Shown here piece by piece: positions 34,566-44,126 of a DNA stretch of 64,000 nt. Positions within the stretch are counted from its first letter, which is position 1. The number at the start of each line of letters is the position of its first letter. The translations under genes were made by a program, and so were the position numbers. The notes beneath the pieces were generated by a model. The model had not been told where the DNA came from. It ran no database searches and saw nothing but the letters and a program-made list of their open reading frames with translations. Where the stretch lies: NCBI RefSeq assembly GCF_051488685.1, contig NZ_JBPSEH010000009.1:62001-126000 (forward strand), in the 5' to 3' direction. The DNA is from Melioribacter sp051488685. GTDB lineage: Bacteria; Bacteroidota; Ignavibacteria; Ignavibacteriales; Melioribacteraceae.

Positions 34566-36818
34566 ATGTCAACCCTTAAAGAAGAAGCTCTTCGTTATCA
34601 TAGCGAGGGCAGAAAAGGCAAGATCGAAGTTGTACCTACAAAACCGTGTTATACTGCACGTGAATTATCGCTTGCTTATACCCCTGGCGTTGCCGAGCCG
34701 TGTAGGGAAATAGCCCGCAACGACGACGACGTTTACAATTACACTGCAAAAGGAAACCTCGTGGCTGTTGTATCGAATGGCACCGCAGTTCTGGGATTAG
34801 GTGATATTGGTCCACATGCCGGTAAACCAGTAATGGAAGGGAAAGGAGTATTATTCAAAAGATTTGCTGATATCGACGTTTTCGATATCGAACTTAATAC
34901 TAAAGATCCAAAAGAAATTATAAGAGCTGTACAATTGCTCGAACCAACGTTTGGCGGAATTAATCTTGAGGACATTAAAGCGCCTGAATGTTTTGAAATC
35001 GAAGAAGAATTAATCCGTACAATGAATATTCCGGTATTTCACGATGATCAACACGGTACGGCAATAATATCGTGTGCTGCATTAATTAATGCCTGCGAAA
35101 TAGCAGGAAAGGAATTGAAAGATCTGAAAATTGTTGTATCAGGGGCGGGAGCTTCGGCAATTGCATGTTGCAATATGTATGTTGCCGCAGGCGTTACAAT
35201 TGAAAATATCTCGATGTTCGATTCCAAGGGCCACATTAATAAGAAAAGAAACGACTTAAATAAATACAAGGAGCAGTTTGCACAAGATGTCGTTTACAAA
35301 GATCTTGCCGATGCAATGAAAGGCGCAGATGTTTTTATTGGACTTTCGAAAGGAAATATAGTTAGCAAAGAGATGGTACGGTCGATGGCAAAGAATCCAA
35401 TTGTGCTTGCCATGGCAAATCCAGACCCCGAGATTACTTATGAAGATGCAATTGATGCAAGAAGTGATATTATAATGGCAACTGGAAGAAGCGACTATCC
35501 AAATCAGGTTAATAATGTACTGGGATTTCCATTTATCTTCAGGGGAGCTCTCGATGTAAGAGCGCGTAAAATTAATCAGGAAATGAAAATGGCTGCAGTT
35601 AATGCTCTAGCTAAATTAGCAAAAGAAAAAGTACCTGAAGTCGTACTGCACGCTTATGGCGGAAAGGAATTTTCATTCGGTCCCGAGTATATTATTCCCA
35701 AGCCTTTCGATCCTCGCGTTTTATGGTATGTGGCTCCTGCAGTTGCAAAAGCAGCAATGGATACAGGAGTAGCTCGCAAGCCGATCGAAGATTTTGAAGT
35801 CTACAAAGAACAACTGCAAGAAAGGCTTGGATTTTCTACTGAAATAGTAAGAGTTATGCATCATAAAGCAAGGAAGAGTCCTAAGAAAATTGTCTATGCC
35901 GAAGGTGAGGAAGAAAAAATTATTCGTGCTGCACACTCAATTTATGAAGAAAATATCGGATTGCCGGTTCTACTGGGAGATGATACGATAATAAAAAATA
36001 AAATAAAAGAACTCGAATACGATGAGAAAATATTCGAAATAATTAATCCCGAAAAATCAGACAAACTCAATATATACGCTGAAGCTTTCTATCGAAAACG
36101 TCAACGTAAAGGAATTACGCCACGAGACGCCAGACAAATGATGAAACAACCTAATTATTTCGGAGCAATGATGGTCGAGAAGGGCGATGCCGACGCACTT
36201 CTGAGTGGATTAACTTCTCACTATCCACAAACTATTCGACCTGCTCTTCAATGTATTGGTGTTAAAGAGGGATTTAAGATTGTTTCAGGGATGTATATAG
36301 TGATTATTAAAAGAAAAATCTATTTCTTTGCCGATACTACCGTCAATGTGGATCCTACTGCAGAGCAACTTGCAGAAATTGCAATTAGTGCCGCAGAAAC
36401 CGTGAAGGTATTCGATATCGTGCCGAAAATTGCCATGTTATCTTTTAGTAATTTTGGGAGTGCTCCGAGTCCGCAATCACGCAAAGTTGCCGAAGCGGTT
36501 CGTATAGTTAAAGAGAGAAGACCGGATTTAATAATCGACGGCGAAATGCAGGCAGATACGGCTGTAGTGCCAGAACGTCTCGAATCAGAATTTCCTTTCA
36601 GCGCTTTGAAAGGAGGCGCTAATGTGCTGATATTCCCGAACCTCGATGCGGGCAATATTTCTTATAAATTATTACAACGGCTTACAGACGCCACAGTTAT
36701 AGGCCCGATTTTGATGGGTATGAAAAAACCCGTTCATGTCTTACAAAGAGGAGATACTGTCAGAGACATAATCAATATGACGGCTATTGCAGCTGTCGAA
36801 GCAGAAAATAAAAAATAA
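34566..36818 (+). CDS. maeB: NADP-dependent malic enzyme with phosphotransacetylase-like domain
   Basis: 750 aa, the two-part MaeB architecture. Residues 1-430 are malic enzyme: YTPGVAEPCREIA, NLEDIKAPECFEIE, HDDQHGTAI (metal and substrate), and an NAD(P) loop VVSGAGASAIA. Residues 435-750 resemble phosphate acetyltransferase but in this enzyme class serve as a regulatory module that binds acetyl-CoA rather than a catalyst. It decarboxylates malate to pyruvate and makes NADPH. Monocistronic, with a terminator behind it. Confidence 0.93.
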   Translation: MSTLKEEALRYHSEGRKGKIEVVPTKPCYTARELSLAYTPGVAEPCREIARNDDDVYNYTAKGNLVAVVSNGTAVLGLGDIGPHAGKPVMEGKGVLFKRFADIDVFDIELNTKDPKEIIRAVQLLEPTFGGINLEDIKAPECFEIEEELIRTMNIPVFHDDQHGTAIISCAALINACEIAGKELKDLKIVVSGAGASAIACCNMYVAAGVTIENISMFDSKGHINKKRNDLNKYKEQFAQDVVYKDLADAMKGADVFIGLSKGNIVSKEMVRSMAKNPIVLAMANPDPEITYEDAIDARSDIIMATGRSDYPNQVNNVLGFPFIFRGALDVRARKINQEMKMAAVNALAKLAKEKVPEVVLHAYGGKEFSFGPEYIIPKPFDPRVLWYVAPAVAKAAMDTGVARKPIEDFEVYKEQLQERLGFSTEIVRVMHHKARKSPKKIVYAEGEEEKIIRAAHSIYEENIGLPVLLGDDTIIKNKIKELEYDEKIFEIINPEKSDKLNIYAEAFYRKRQRKGITPRDARQMMKQPNYFGAMMVEKGDADALLSGLTSHYPQTIRPALQCIGVKEGFKIVSGMYIVIIKRKIYFFADTTVNVDPTAEQLAEIAISAAETVKVFDIVPKIAMLSFSNFGSAPSPQSRKVAEAVRIVKERRPDLIIDGEMQADTAVVPERLESEFPFSALKGGANVLIFPNLDAGNISYKLLQRLTDATVIGPILMGMKKPVHVLQRGDTVRDIINMTAIAAVEAENKK

Positions 36819-36825
36819 ACAGCGC

Positions 36826-36846
36826 GGAGCGGTTTTATACCGCTCC
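36826..36846 (+). terminator. Rho-independent terminator after maeB
   Basis: GGAGCGG (36826-36832) pairs with CCGCTCC (36840-36846) around a 7-base loop, followed by TTTTAT. Confidence 0.8.
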
Positions 36847-36869
36847 TTTTATCACCTTAATATTAATCG

Positions 36870-37496
36870 ATGTTACGAAATATTTTTTATATATCAGCTA
36901 GTATTGTAGTATTTTTTTTGGGACTTGTTCTCTATGGGATGTTTTTGAATATGAAGCAAGAGAGTCTTGATAGTATTATGTCCCGTAAAGGAGTGAAAAG
37001 TTTAGGTAATGTCTCGATATTAATAGACAGAAAAAATTATAGACTGGAATTATATTCGGAAAATGAATTAATAAAAAATTATAAAGTGGTGTTTGGACAG
37101 AATAACGGAAGCATTAAAACATCTGCACACGATCTAATTACACCTACTGGGAAGTATTTTGTTTGTGGCATCGATACTGTGCATCGATATCATAAATTTA
37201 TTCATATTAATTATCCCAATGCACACGACGCAACAGAAGCTCTTCGAAGAGGATATATCGATGAAACAGATTGTGCCAGAATTATTGAAGCTTCCGAGAA
37301 AAAAATTTGTCCGCCGTGCGATACTCCATTAGGTTCAGATATCGGTATACATGGAATCGGTAAATACGATTATATTTTTAGAAATCTCCCTTTTGCTTTT
37401 AACTGGACGAATGGCTCGGCCGCCGTAAGCAACAGAGACATCGACGAACTCTGCAATGTAGTTAAAATCGGTACTCCTGTAACTATTATTCATTAA
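36870..37496 (+). CDS. YkuD (L,D-transpeptidase-like) protein with catalytic Cys replaced by Ser
   Basis: 208 aa with an N-terminal membrane anchor (residues 3-24). The YkuD core runs from VSILIDRKNYRLELY through TPTGKYFVCG to IHGIG (H161) and NWTNGSAAVSNRDIDEL. In active enzymes the last block reads like G-C-I-A-V-S-N with the nucleophilic Cys; here that position is S183 (codon TCG at 37416). L,D-transpeptidases need this Cys, so the protein may be inactive, act as a peptidoglycan-binding or regulatory pseudoenzyme, or use Ser. It lies 8 bases before the Omp85 gene and is probably co-transcribed with it. Confidence 0.78.
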   Translation: MLRNIFYISASIVVFFLGLVLYGMFLNMKQESLDSIMSRKGVKSLGNVSILIDRKNYRLELYSENELIKNYKVVFGQNNGSIKTSAHDLITPTGKYFVCGIDTVHRYHKFIHINYPNAHDATEALRRGYIDETDCARIIEASEKKICPPCDTPLGSDIGIHGIGKYDYIFRNLPFAFNWTNGSAAVSNRDIDELCNVVKIGTPVTIIH

Positions 37497-37504
37497 CGGT
37501 AAAA

Positions 37505-39625
37505 GTGAAAATATTAATTATCATACTAAATCTGATTTTTTTGGTACCAACCATTAATGCGCAGGAAGAGAAATACGAGCTCGCCAAAATTAATTTTGAA
37601 GGAAATAATTCGATCTCAGAAGGGGAATTAAGACAGGTGATAATTTCAAGAGAAACCCCGGGTTGGTTATCGCAATTCCTGAATTCCATTTCCAATTTCG
37701 GCAAATCGCCCGTCTATTTCGATTCTTCGCTTATTGCTGCCGATCTGAATTCAATTAAGGACTATTATCATTCCAATGGTTTTTTCAAGGTAAGTGTATC
37801 GTACGATTATCAAATTTCTGATGGTGAAATTATACTAAATTACTATATAAGAGAATCTGAACCTGCAATTATAAAAGAACTTAATCTCAAGGGTCTGGAA
37901 TCAATACCTGAATCGTTCAGAGAGATGTTATTTAATCGTGTAGCAAAAGATACGGGTCGCGTTTATAAAGATGATATAATTGAGAATAATAAAAATTATG
38001 TCATTGGCTTTTTAAGGGATAACGGTTATATGCTGGCTTCTTATGAGCCGCCAGAAATACTTGTTGATACTGTCAAAGACGAGGTCGTAGCAAATATTAC
38101 TTTTTCACCTGGCGATAGATACCGTATTAGTGAAGTGCGTACTTCTATAACAAGCGTAGGTGAGGATAACATAACCGATGAACTTTTAAGACAGATCGTT
38201 GGAATTAAACCGGGCGAATATTACAGCAACTATCAAATTCAAAGAGGACAGGTCCGACTTTACAGAACCGACCTTTTTACCTCTGCAATAATTAACAGTG
38301 TAATTTCAGATACTTCGAATAATTATGTGCCGCTGGTTATCAGCGCCGATGTGGGAAAATTAAATGAACTCTCTCCCGAACTAATTATGAACAACGAGGA
38401 TAACACGTTCAATATGGGTCTGGGACTCAGCTTTACAAAGAAAAATTTTCTCGGTGATGCTCGAAAGTTTACGGTGTCCTCGTCAGCTGCGGCACAGAAC
38501 TTTACGGAATTAATAAAACATCCTACCTTTGCGGACTCTTCCATTTTTGGTTATTTCGACACGCGTATTGTTATCGAGCAACCTTTTCTATTTGGAAAGC
38601 CGATAAATACTAAATACGAAACTTACTTTACAACTCAGAAAAGAAAAGAGGAATATAATTCTTTTATTTACGGCGCAAAGCTGAGTTTCGATTTTGAATT
38701 GCCCCAGTATACCTATTTCAATTCGTTGAATGCATATTTGAATATAGAAAGGGCGGAGTATAAATACAAAGACGTCTATTTAATAAACCTCCTGAGCCTG
38801 GACTATCAACGACTCAATTATTCTAAGGAAGAAGCAGATTCGCTTTCAGAATTCTATATCTACAATGCTTTAGGCGGCGAATTGGTGCGCACCGGTACGA
38901 ACGCATTAATTGGCGTTTCATTCGGTACAAATCAAACTAACGATATTTTTTTCCCGACCGAAGGATATACTCTCAGCCTCCTCCTTGAAGAAGGCAATTC
39001 GATACCATATTTAATTAGTCGCACTTTCGGGAGTAGTTTCGACAGACCTCTTTTCTTTAAGACATCTTTAACTTCAACTTTTTTTATACCTGTCTATAAT
39101 TCCCCTGGAAATTCACTTGGAATTAAATTCAAAGCGGGCAACATTTTTAATTATTATGGAGATAAAGCAGGCATTTCGATTAACCAGCGTTTTTATTCTG
39201 GAGGAAGTAATTCGATCAGGGGGTGGAGTACAAGGCAATTGGTGCCGCCACAAATTTTATTGCCTTTTGAAAAATTAAATCAACTAACGTTTGAAGATTT
39301 AGAAGCCATTTTGGCAAAAGGAGCTCCTTCGGGAGGATTTTTTCTACTGGAAGGTTCTCTTGAAACCAGGAACAGAATAATCGGAGATTTTGGCGGTGTC
39401 GCATTTATTGATTTCGGAAATACATTAAACGGTGCTGCAGATTTTCGATTCGATCGCCTTGCAGTTGCCGCAGGTTTTGGATTCCGCTACTATTCCGAAT
39501 TTGCTCCTTTAAGAATCGACTTTGGTTTTAAAATTTATGACCCGTACGACAAACGCAATTTCTTCCATAAACAATTATGGAATGAATTATTACAATTTCA
39601 TATTGGCATTGGCGAAGCTTTCTGA
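37505..39625 (+). CDS. Omp85/BamA-superfamily outer-membrane protein (TamA-like)
   Basis: 706 aa. A signal peptide ends near NAQ (residue 20). POTRA-like repeats follow (about 24-300): KINFEGNNSISEGELRQ, VYFDSSLIAADLNSIKDYYHSNGF, and a third starting RISEVRTSI. The C-terminal half is a 16-strand-type barrel with the family signature GGSNSIRGW near residue 565 and GGVAFIDFGN near 635. It assembles or exports outer-membrane proteins, or is a TamA/Sam50-like insertase; three or so POTRA domains fit TamA better than five-POTRA BamA. The start is GTG at 37505. It follows the YkuD-like gene by 8 bases. Confidence 0.85.
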   Translation: MKILIIILNLIFLVPTINAQEEKYELAKINFEGNNSISEGELRQVIISRETPGWLSQFLNSISNFGKSPVYFDSSLIAADLNSIKDYYHSNGFFKVSVSYDYQISDGEIILNYYIRESEPAIIKELNLKGLESIPESFREMLFNRVAKDTGRVYKDDIIENNKNYVIGFLRDNGYMLASYEPPEILVDTVKDEVVANITFSPGDRYRISEVRTSITSVGEDNITDELLRQIVGIKPGEYYSNYQIQRGQVRLYRTDLFTSAIINSVISDTSNNYVPLVISADVGKLNELSPELIMNNEDNTFNMGLGLSFTKKNFLGDARKFTVSSSAAAQNFTELIKHPTFADSSIFGYFDTRIVIEQPFLFGKPINTKYETYFTTQKRKEEYNSFIYGAKLSFDFELPQYTYFNSLNAYLNIERAEYKYKDVYLINLLSLDYQRLNYSKEEADSLSEFYIYNALGGELVRTGTNALIGVSFGTNQTNDIFFPTEGYTLSLLLEEGNSIPYLISRTFGSSFDRPLFFKTSLTSTFFIPVYNSPGNSLGIKFKAGNIFNYYGDKAGISINQRFYSGGSNSIRGWSTRQLVPPQILLPFEKLNQLTFEDLEAILAKGAPSGGFFLLEGSLETRNRIIGDFGGVAFIDFGNTLNGAADFRFDRLAVAAGFGFRYYSEFAPLRIDFGFKIYDPYDKRNFFHKQLWNELLQFHIGIGEAF

Positions 39626-39715
39626 TATTAATAATATTTATTAAAATGATAATTCCCTCATGATCAATTCCACTCCTATCTTCATTTTTTTTCTAAAATA
39701 TGCAGTTGCTTTTTG

Positions 39716-39744
39716 TTGGCACTTTATATGTTATTGTGTAAAGT
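39716..39744 (+). promoter_or_regulatory. Predicted promoter of the GH5 gene
   Basis: TTGGCA at 39716-39721 and TAAAGT at 39739-39744 are separated by 17 bases. It lies 22 bases before the GH5 ATG, which has an AGAGGAAA ribosome-binding site. Confidence 0.45.
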
Positions 39745-39765
39745 AAACTAAAACAGAGGAAATAG

Positions 39766-41937
39766 ATGAAAAGTTGGTCTATGATATTGTCGGTTTTAAT
39801 TTATTTTCATGCAACAATATTTCCGCAATCAAACAGAATTCAATACAATAATCAAAGTTTGTTTTTAAATGGGACAAATTTAGCCTGGCTCAATTTTGCA
39901 AACGACGTAGGGCCGGGTGAGACAGATTTCAAAACATTTGGTAATATACTGCTGAAACTTCACGATAACGGTGGAAACGCTCTTAGATGGTGGATCCATA
40001 CAAATGGCACAAATACGCCGGAGTTTGATCAAAATGGATTTGTCGTAGGACCTGGTAATGGAACTATTGAGGATTTAAAACAGGCTCTGGATATCGCGTG
40101 GGAACATGAAATCGGGGTAATACTTTGCCTCTGGTCTTTCGATATGCTGCGTATTAATAATGGCACTTCAGTTGTCAATAGAAATAAAATGCTACTCACT
40201 GATACAACTTATACTAAAGCTTATATTTCAAATGCATTGATTCCGATGGTTGACTCATTAAAAGGTCATCCTGCAATTATTGCCTGGGAAATTTTTAACG
40301 AGCCGGAGGGAATGAGTAACGAATTTGGATGGTCTGAAATTGACCATGTACCAATGTCTGCAATCCAGAGATTTGTTAATCTTTGCGCGGGAGCAATTCA
40401 CAGAACCGATTCGACTACACAAGTAACAAATGGAACGTGGCATATAAAAGCTCTAACTGACGTACCTACGGCAAAAATGGTTAAAATCGATTATAGACAA
40501 TTACCAGAAAATCGATTAAATGAAATTACAAATGAATTTAACTCTTCTCATAATTTGTCGTTGACTTCTGAAGAGATGGCCGACTATCTCAATCGAATTT
40601 CAAGCGTTATGAATTATAATTATTACAGTGACGAAAGATTAATCGAAGCTGGTGGCGACCCCGACGGTACTCTCGATTTTTATTCCGTTCACTACTATGA
40701 TCACGGAGAAGGTACATCAGTTTCGCCTTTTCATAATTCAGTGTCGAAGTGGGGATTGTCCAAGCCGCTGGTCGTTGCCGAGTTTCATATGAAAAATACT
40801 TTAGGTGTGGCAACAGCTGACCTCTATAAAACACTTTTTTTTAACGGCTATGCTGGTGCGCTTGCCTGGTCGTGGACAGACAATCAGGTCACAAAGCCAG
40901 AACAAATTCTTGCAGGCATCAAATCTTTATGGGATTCTTATAAAGCAGAAGTTGACCTGAATGGAATAAGTGGCGATTGGCCATTGATAAAAATTATTTC
41001 TCCATTGGATAAAACCGTTTTCGAAGAAGGTTCAGATGTAACTATCGAAGCCGATGCGAGTGACCCAGACGGCGAAGTGGTAAAAGTGGAATTTTTTGCT
41101 AACGATACAATTAAAATAGGCGAAGTAAATCAAGCTCCTTATAAAATCGTATGGACAAATATTGCCCCGAACAATTATAAATTAACCGCTGTGGCAACCG
41201 ACAACAAAGGATTGAAAAGAGAATCGGAACCGGTTGCAATTACTGTAGGAGAACCACCGTTTATTCGCATCGAAGCCGAGAGAGCACAACGCTTCGGTTC
41301 TGGTATGAATATCGTCAGCGATCCGAACGCCAGTGGATTTGCGTACGTCGATATTAAAACAAACAACACGAATGCAAAAATTATCTGGACATTCGTGAAT
41401 TACCTTCAGGAAGGCGACTACGAAATTCGTTTCGCTGCACGACTGGCTTACGATACACCGAAAAGCCAGTTTATATATGTAAATGACGAGCTTGTTACCC
41501 AATACGAATTTACAGGCAGTACTTCTGAGTGGAAGGAATTTCCTCTTATGGTACACCTTAAAGAAGGGGAAAATAAAGTGGAAATGAGAATGTCGTGGGG
41601 ATGGATGCAGGTGGATTATCTCGCAGTGCCTCGCGATGTTGCAACAGATATCAATACGACTGCTAAAATTCCATCAGAGTTTGCTCTTCTTCAAAACTAT
41701 CCAAATCCTTTTAATCCTTCAACAAAAATAATTTACAAAATATCGAAAACTTCAAAAGTAGAAATAACAGTATACGATCTACTCGGGAGGACAGTAAAAA
41801 AATTGGTAAATGAAATTAAAACTCCTGGTAACTATACAGTCGAATTTGATGGCACCGGACTTACAAGCGGTATCTATTTTTACAGAATAGAAACTGAGTA
41901 CTGGAGTGATGTAAAAACTATGCTTTTGATGAAGTAA
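39766..41937 (+). CDS. Secreted GH5-type glycosidase with Ig-like, CBM35-like and T9SS sorting domains
   Basis: 723 aa. A signal peptide (1-20) leads to a GH5/clan GH-A barrel (about 25-395). The acid/base is E179 in WEIFNEPEG and the nucleophile E339 in VVAEFHM. The overall pattern (NALRWWIHTNG, then CLWSFDML) recalls GH5 endo-beta-mannanases, but the substrate is uncertain. Residues 405-490 form a bacterial Ig-like domain with PLDKTVFEEGSDV; 495-625 a CBM6/35-like carbohydrate-binding module opening IRIEAERA. The last 85 residues are a type A T9SS sorting domain (LLQNYPNPFNPSTKI, VYDLLGR, SGIYFYRI). The enzyme is expected on the cell surface or outside, acting on hemicellulose. Confidence 0.85.
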   Translation: MKSWSMILSVLIYFHATIFPQSNRIQYNNQSLFLNGTNLAWLNFANDVGPGETDFKTFGNILLKLHDNGGNALRWWIHTNGTNTPEFDQNGFVVGPGNGTIEDLKQALDIAWEHEIGVILCLWSFDMLRINNGTSVVNRNKMLLTDTTYTKAYISNALIPMVDSLKGHPAIIAWEIFNEPEGMSNEFGWSEIDHVPMSAIQRFVNLCAGAIHRTDSTTQVTNGTWHIKALTDVPTAKMVKIDYRQLPENRLNEITNEFNSSHNLSLTSEEMADYLNRISSVMNYNYYSDERLIEAGGDPDGTLDFYSVHYYDHGEGTSVSPFHNSVSKWGLSKPLVVAEFHMKNTLGVATADLYKTLFFNGYAGALAWSWTDNQVTKPEQILAGIKSLWDSYKAEVDLNGISGDWPLIKIISPLDKTVFEEGSDVTIEADASDPDGEVVKVEFFANDTIKIGEVNQAPYKIVWTNIAPNNYKLTAVATDNKGLKRESEPVAITVGEPPFIRIEAERAQRFGSGMNIVSDPNASGFAYVDIKTNNTNAKIIWTFVNYLQEGDYEIRFAARLAYDTPKSQFIYVNDELVTQYEFTGSTSEWKEFPLMVHLKEGENKVEMRMSWGWMQVDYLAVPRDVATDINTTAKIPSEFALLQNYPNPFNPSTKIIYKISKTSKVEITVYDLLGRTVKKLVNEIKTPGNYTVEFDGTGLTSGIYFYRIETEYWSDVKTMLLMK

Positions 41938-42303
41938 AATATTTTTTGCACTTTCTTCTTAAATAAAAAAAATCGGTTCCTGACTTATTAAATCAACTTG
42001 ATATTGAGGGAACCGATTTAGCTATCTCAGGAATGAATTTAATGAAGATAAATTAATAAAAGATATTTTTGAATTTACAAACTGGATAATATAACTCGTA
42101 AATAACTGCAACCGAGTTGCTTGCAATTAAATTTATCTGCGACTAAATCTGCTAATAATTGTTTCTAACTTAACACTCATTAGAGAACCTGTCTGATTTG
42201 CAAAACTGTAAATGAAGAGGTCTATACTTCAGAACAGGCTCCGTTATTTTGTAAAGAGCCAATTTTTATCTAAATTTAGAGTCAATTTTTTCGGAGATTT
42301 TAA
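41938..42303. other. Intergenic region before yicC
   Basis: No gene is visible. The region holds an 11-bp hairpin at 41970-42019 and an imperfect inverted repeat around 42183-42241 (GAG..CCTGT and ACAGG.CTC arms). I saw no riboswitch or tRNA. The yicC promoter is presumably in the AT-rich last 60 bases. Confidence 0.5.
41970..42019 (-). terminator. Hairpin with T-tract only on the minus strand
   Basis: AAATCGGTTCC (41970-41980) pairs with GGAACCGATTT (42009-42019) around a 28-base loop. On the plus strand there is no T-tract after it; on the minus strand it runs into eight T residues. It would terminate a minus-strand transcript from 42020-42300, for which no gene is evident, or act as an mRNA 3'-end stabiliser for the GH5 transcript. 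Confidence 0.4.
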
Positions 42304-43179
42304 ATGCTCGTTAGTATGACCGGATACGGGAAAAATGAAACCCATTTCGGAAATTATACTATTGAAACCGAGATAAAAAGTCTGAATAGCAGGTTTCTTG
42401 ACTTATCGGTAAAGCTGCCCAAAGCACTCTCGAGTAAAGAATTCGAAATACGTGAAAAAATTAAAAAAAGTATTAAACGAGGGAAAGTTTATTTGAGCAT
42501 TTCTCTGAAAAAAGACGGTCTGGAAGATAAATATGGCGAATTAAATACAGAAGCAGTTAGGGATGCATATAAAGTATTATTAAAAATAAAAGACACATTA
42601 GGTCTTAAAGATGAAATCAAATTGACGGATCTGTTTGTATTTCAGGATGCCTTTTTCGACGGAAGTAATGACCAAATTGAAGAGGAAATGAAATTTGTTC
42701 TTGCTTCAATTGAAGCAGCAATTGAAGAAATGAATAAAATGAAATGTGCAGAAGGCAAGGAATTAGAAAAGGACATTCTTCTTAGAATAAATAAGATTGA
42801 TGAATCTTTAACGAAAATAGAAAAAAGTAAAGAGTTTTATCTCAAAGAGTATTACGAAAAGTTTAAGGAAAAAGCGGCTCAACTGGTAAGTGAATTGGTT
42901 GATGACCAGCAAAGATTAATTAATGAACTTGCGATAATATCCGAAAGATACGATATTACTGAAGAGTGCATTCGACTCAGAAGCCATCTTAAATTATTTC
43001 TCGATACAATGAAAAATACAGACGATGCGGGCAGAAAGCTCAATTTTATTCTTCAGGAAATGAATCGTGAAGCAAATACTATAAACAGTAAATCGATTTC
43101 CGAACATATATCGCACTTAGGTATCGAAATAAAAGAAGAAATTGAAAAGATAAGAGAACAAATTCAAAACATTGAGTGA
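42304..43179 (+). CDS. YicC family endoribonuclease
   Basis: 291 aa, full-length YicC. MTGYGKNETHFGNYTIETEIKSLNSRFLD matches the conserved N-terminus and the last 50 residues, with GRKLNFILQEMNREANTINSKS, match the C-terminal DUF1732 domain. Members are reported to be endoribonucleases that target small RNAs. GGAG lies before the start. The TGA overlaps the start region of gmk, a linkage found in many bacteria (yicC-gmk-rpoZ). Confidence 0.9.
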   Translation: MLVSMTGYGKNETHFGNYTIETEIKSLNSRFLDLSVKLPKALSSKEFEIREKIKKSIKRGKVYLSISLKKDGLEDKYGELNTEAVRDAYKVLLKIKDTLGLKDEIKLTDLFVFQDAFFDGSNDQIEEEMKFVLASIEAAIEEMNKMKCAEGKELEKDILLRINKIDESLTKIEKSKEFYLKEYYEKFKEKAAQLVSELVDDQQRLINELAIISERYDITEECIRLRSHLKLFLDTMKNTDDAGRKLNFILQEMNREANTINSKSISEHISHLGIEIKEEIEKIREQIQNIE

Positions 43180-43186
43180 GATAAGA

Positions 43187-43777
43187 GTGACCAAGCCCAA
43201 GCTTTTTGTGTTTTCTGCTCCGAGTGGTGCAGGTAAAACTACGATCCTTAAGGAATTACTAAAAACTTTTCCCGAACTTAAATATTCGGTTTCTGCCACT
43301 ACGCGTAAAAAACGTCCTGGTGAAATCGAAGGGGTTGATTATTACTTTCTTACCGAAGAAGAATTCAAAAAGAAAATTGAAAATAATGAATTTGTTGAAT
43401 GGGAAAAATTTTACGACTGCTATTACGGTACTTTGAAAAATGCCGTTGAAGATAATCTGGCAAATGGATATAATACAGTATTCGAAGTGGATGTTAAGGG
43501 CGCATTAAATATTAAGAAGTTTTTTCCAGATGCAGTTCTGATTTTTATTGTGCCACCAGATATCGAAGCGTTGAAAAAAAGATTGCTAAATCGCAAGACA
43601 GAAACAGAAGAGGATATTAAAAAGAGAATCGAACGCGCAGAAATGGAACTCGGTTATAAAGATAAGTTCGATTATGTCGTTGAAAACAGCGATTTAGAAC
43701 GAGCAATTGAAGAAGTAAAAAAAATAATAAATAAAGAAATATCGGAGGTAAATTATCATGACACTCAGACCGGTTGA
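43187..43777 (+). CDS. gmk: Guanylate kinase
   Basis: 196 aa from GTG at 43187. The frame is also open to TTG at 43172, which overlaps yicC and would give 201 aa; neither has a good Shine-Dalgarno site, and the GTG version places the P-loop at the usual distance from the N-terminus. FSAPSGAGKTT binds ATP phosphates, SVSATTRKKRPGE and GVDYYFLTEEEF bind GMP, and a lid segment with RKTETEEDIKKR follows. It converts GMP to GDP. Confidence 0.93.
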   Translation: MTKPKLFVFSAPSGAGKTTILKELLKTFPELKYSVSATTRKKRPGEIEGVDYYFLTEEEFKKKIENNEFVEWEKFYDCYYGTLKNAVEDNLANGYNTVFEVDVKGALNIKKFFPDAVLIFIVPPDIEALKKRLLNRKTETEEDIKKRIERAEMELGYKDKFDYVVENSDLERAIEEVKKIINKEISEVNYHDTQTG

Positions 43778-44048
43778 TTTAAGAAAAATAAAGTCGAGAA
43801 TTCCGAATCTCTATGAAGCTGTTGTCGTAGCTGCACGCAGAGCCCGTCAGATTAACGACGACTATAAACTCGAATTCAATACTCTTCTCAATACCGTTGT
43901 AACGAACAACGACGATGAATTTGAAGACAAAGAAAATCCCGAACAACTTAAACTTGCTCTAGAGTTCGATAAAAGGGAAAAGCCGCAGATTCGTGCTATC
44001 AATGAATTGTTAAATGAAGGCATCGAATACCGTTATAAAGAAAGGTAG
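43758..44048 (+). CDS. rpoZ: RNA polymerase omega subunit
   Basis: 96 aa. RIPNLYEAVVVAARRARQIND is the conserved helix of RpoZ/RPB6 that clamps the beta' C-terminus. The remaining half is acidic and resembles Bacteroidota omega. Its ATG sits 20 bases inside the end of gmk and follows GGAGG, so the two are coupled. Confidence 0.87.
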   Translation: MTLRPVDLRKIKSRIPNLYEAVVVAARRARQINDDYKLEFNTLLNTVVTNNDDEFEDKENPEQLKLALEFDKREKPQIRAINELLNEGIEYRYKER

Positions 44049-44126
44049 AAAATTACTTAGCTGATCTATTAGTTTTAAGACTGTCTTTTCGACTGTCTAA
44101 ATTATTTAATTGAGAAAGGTAGGTTA

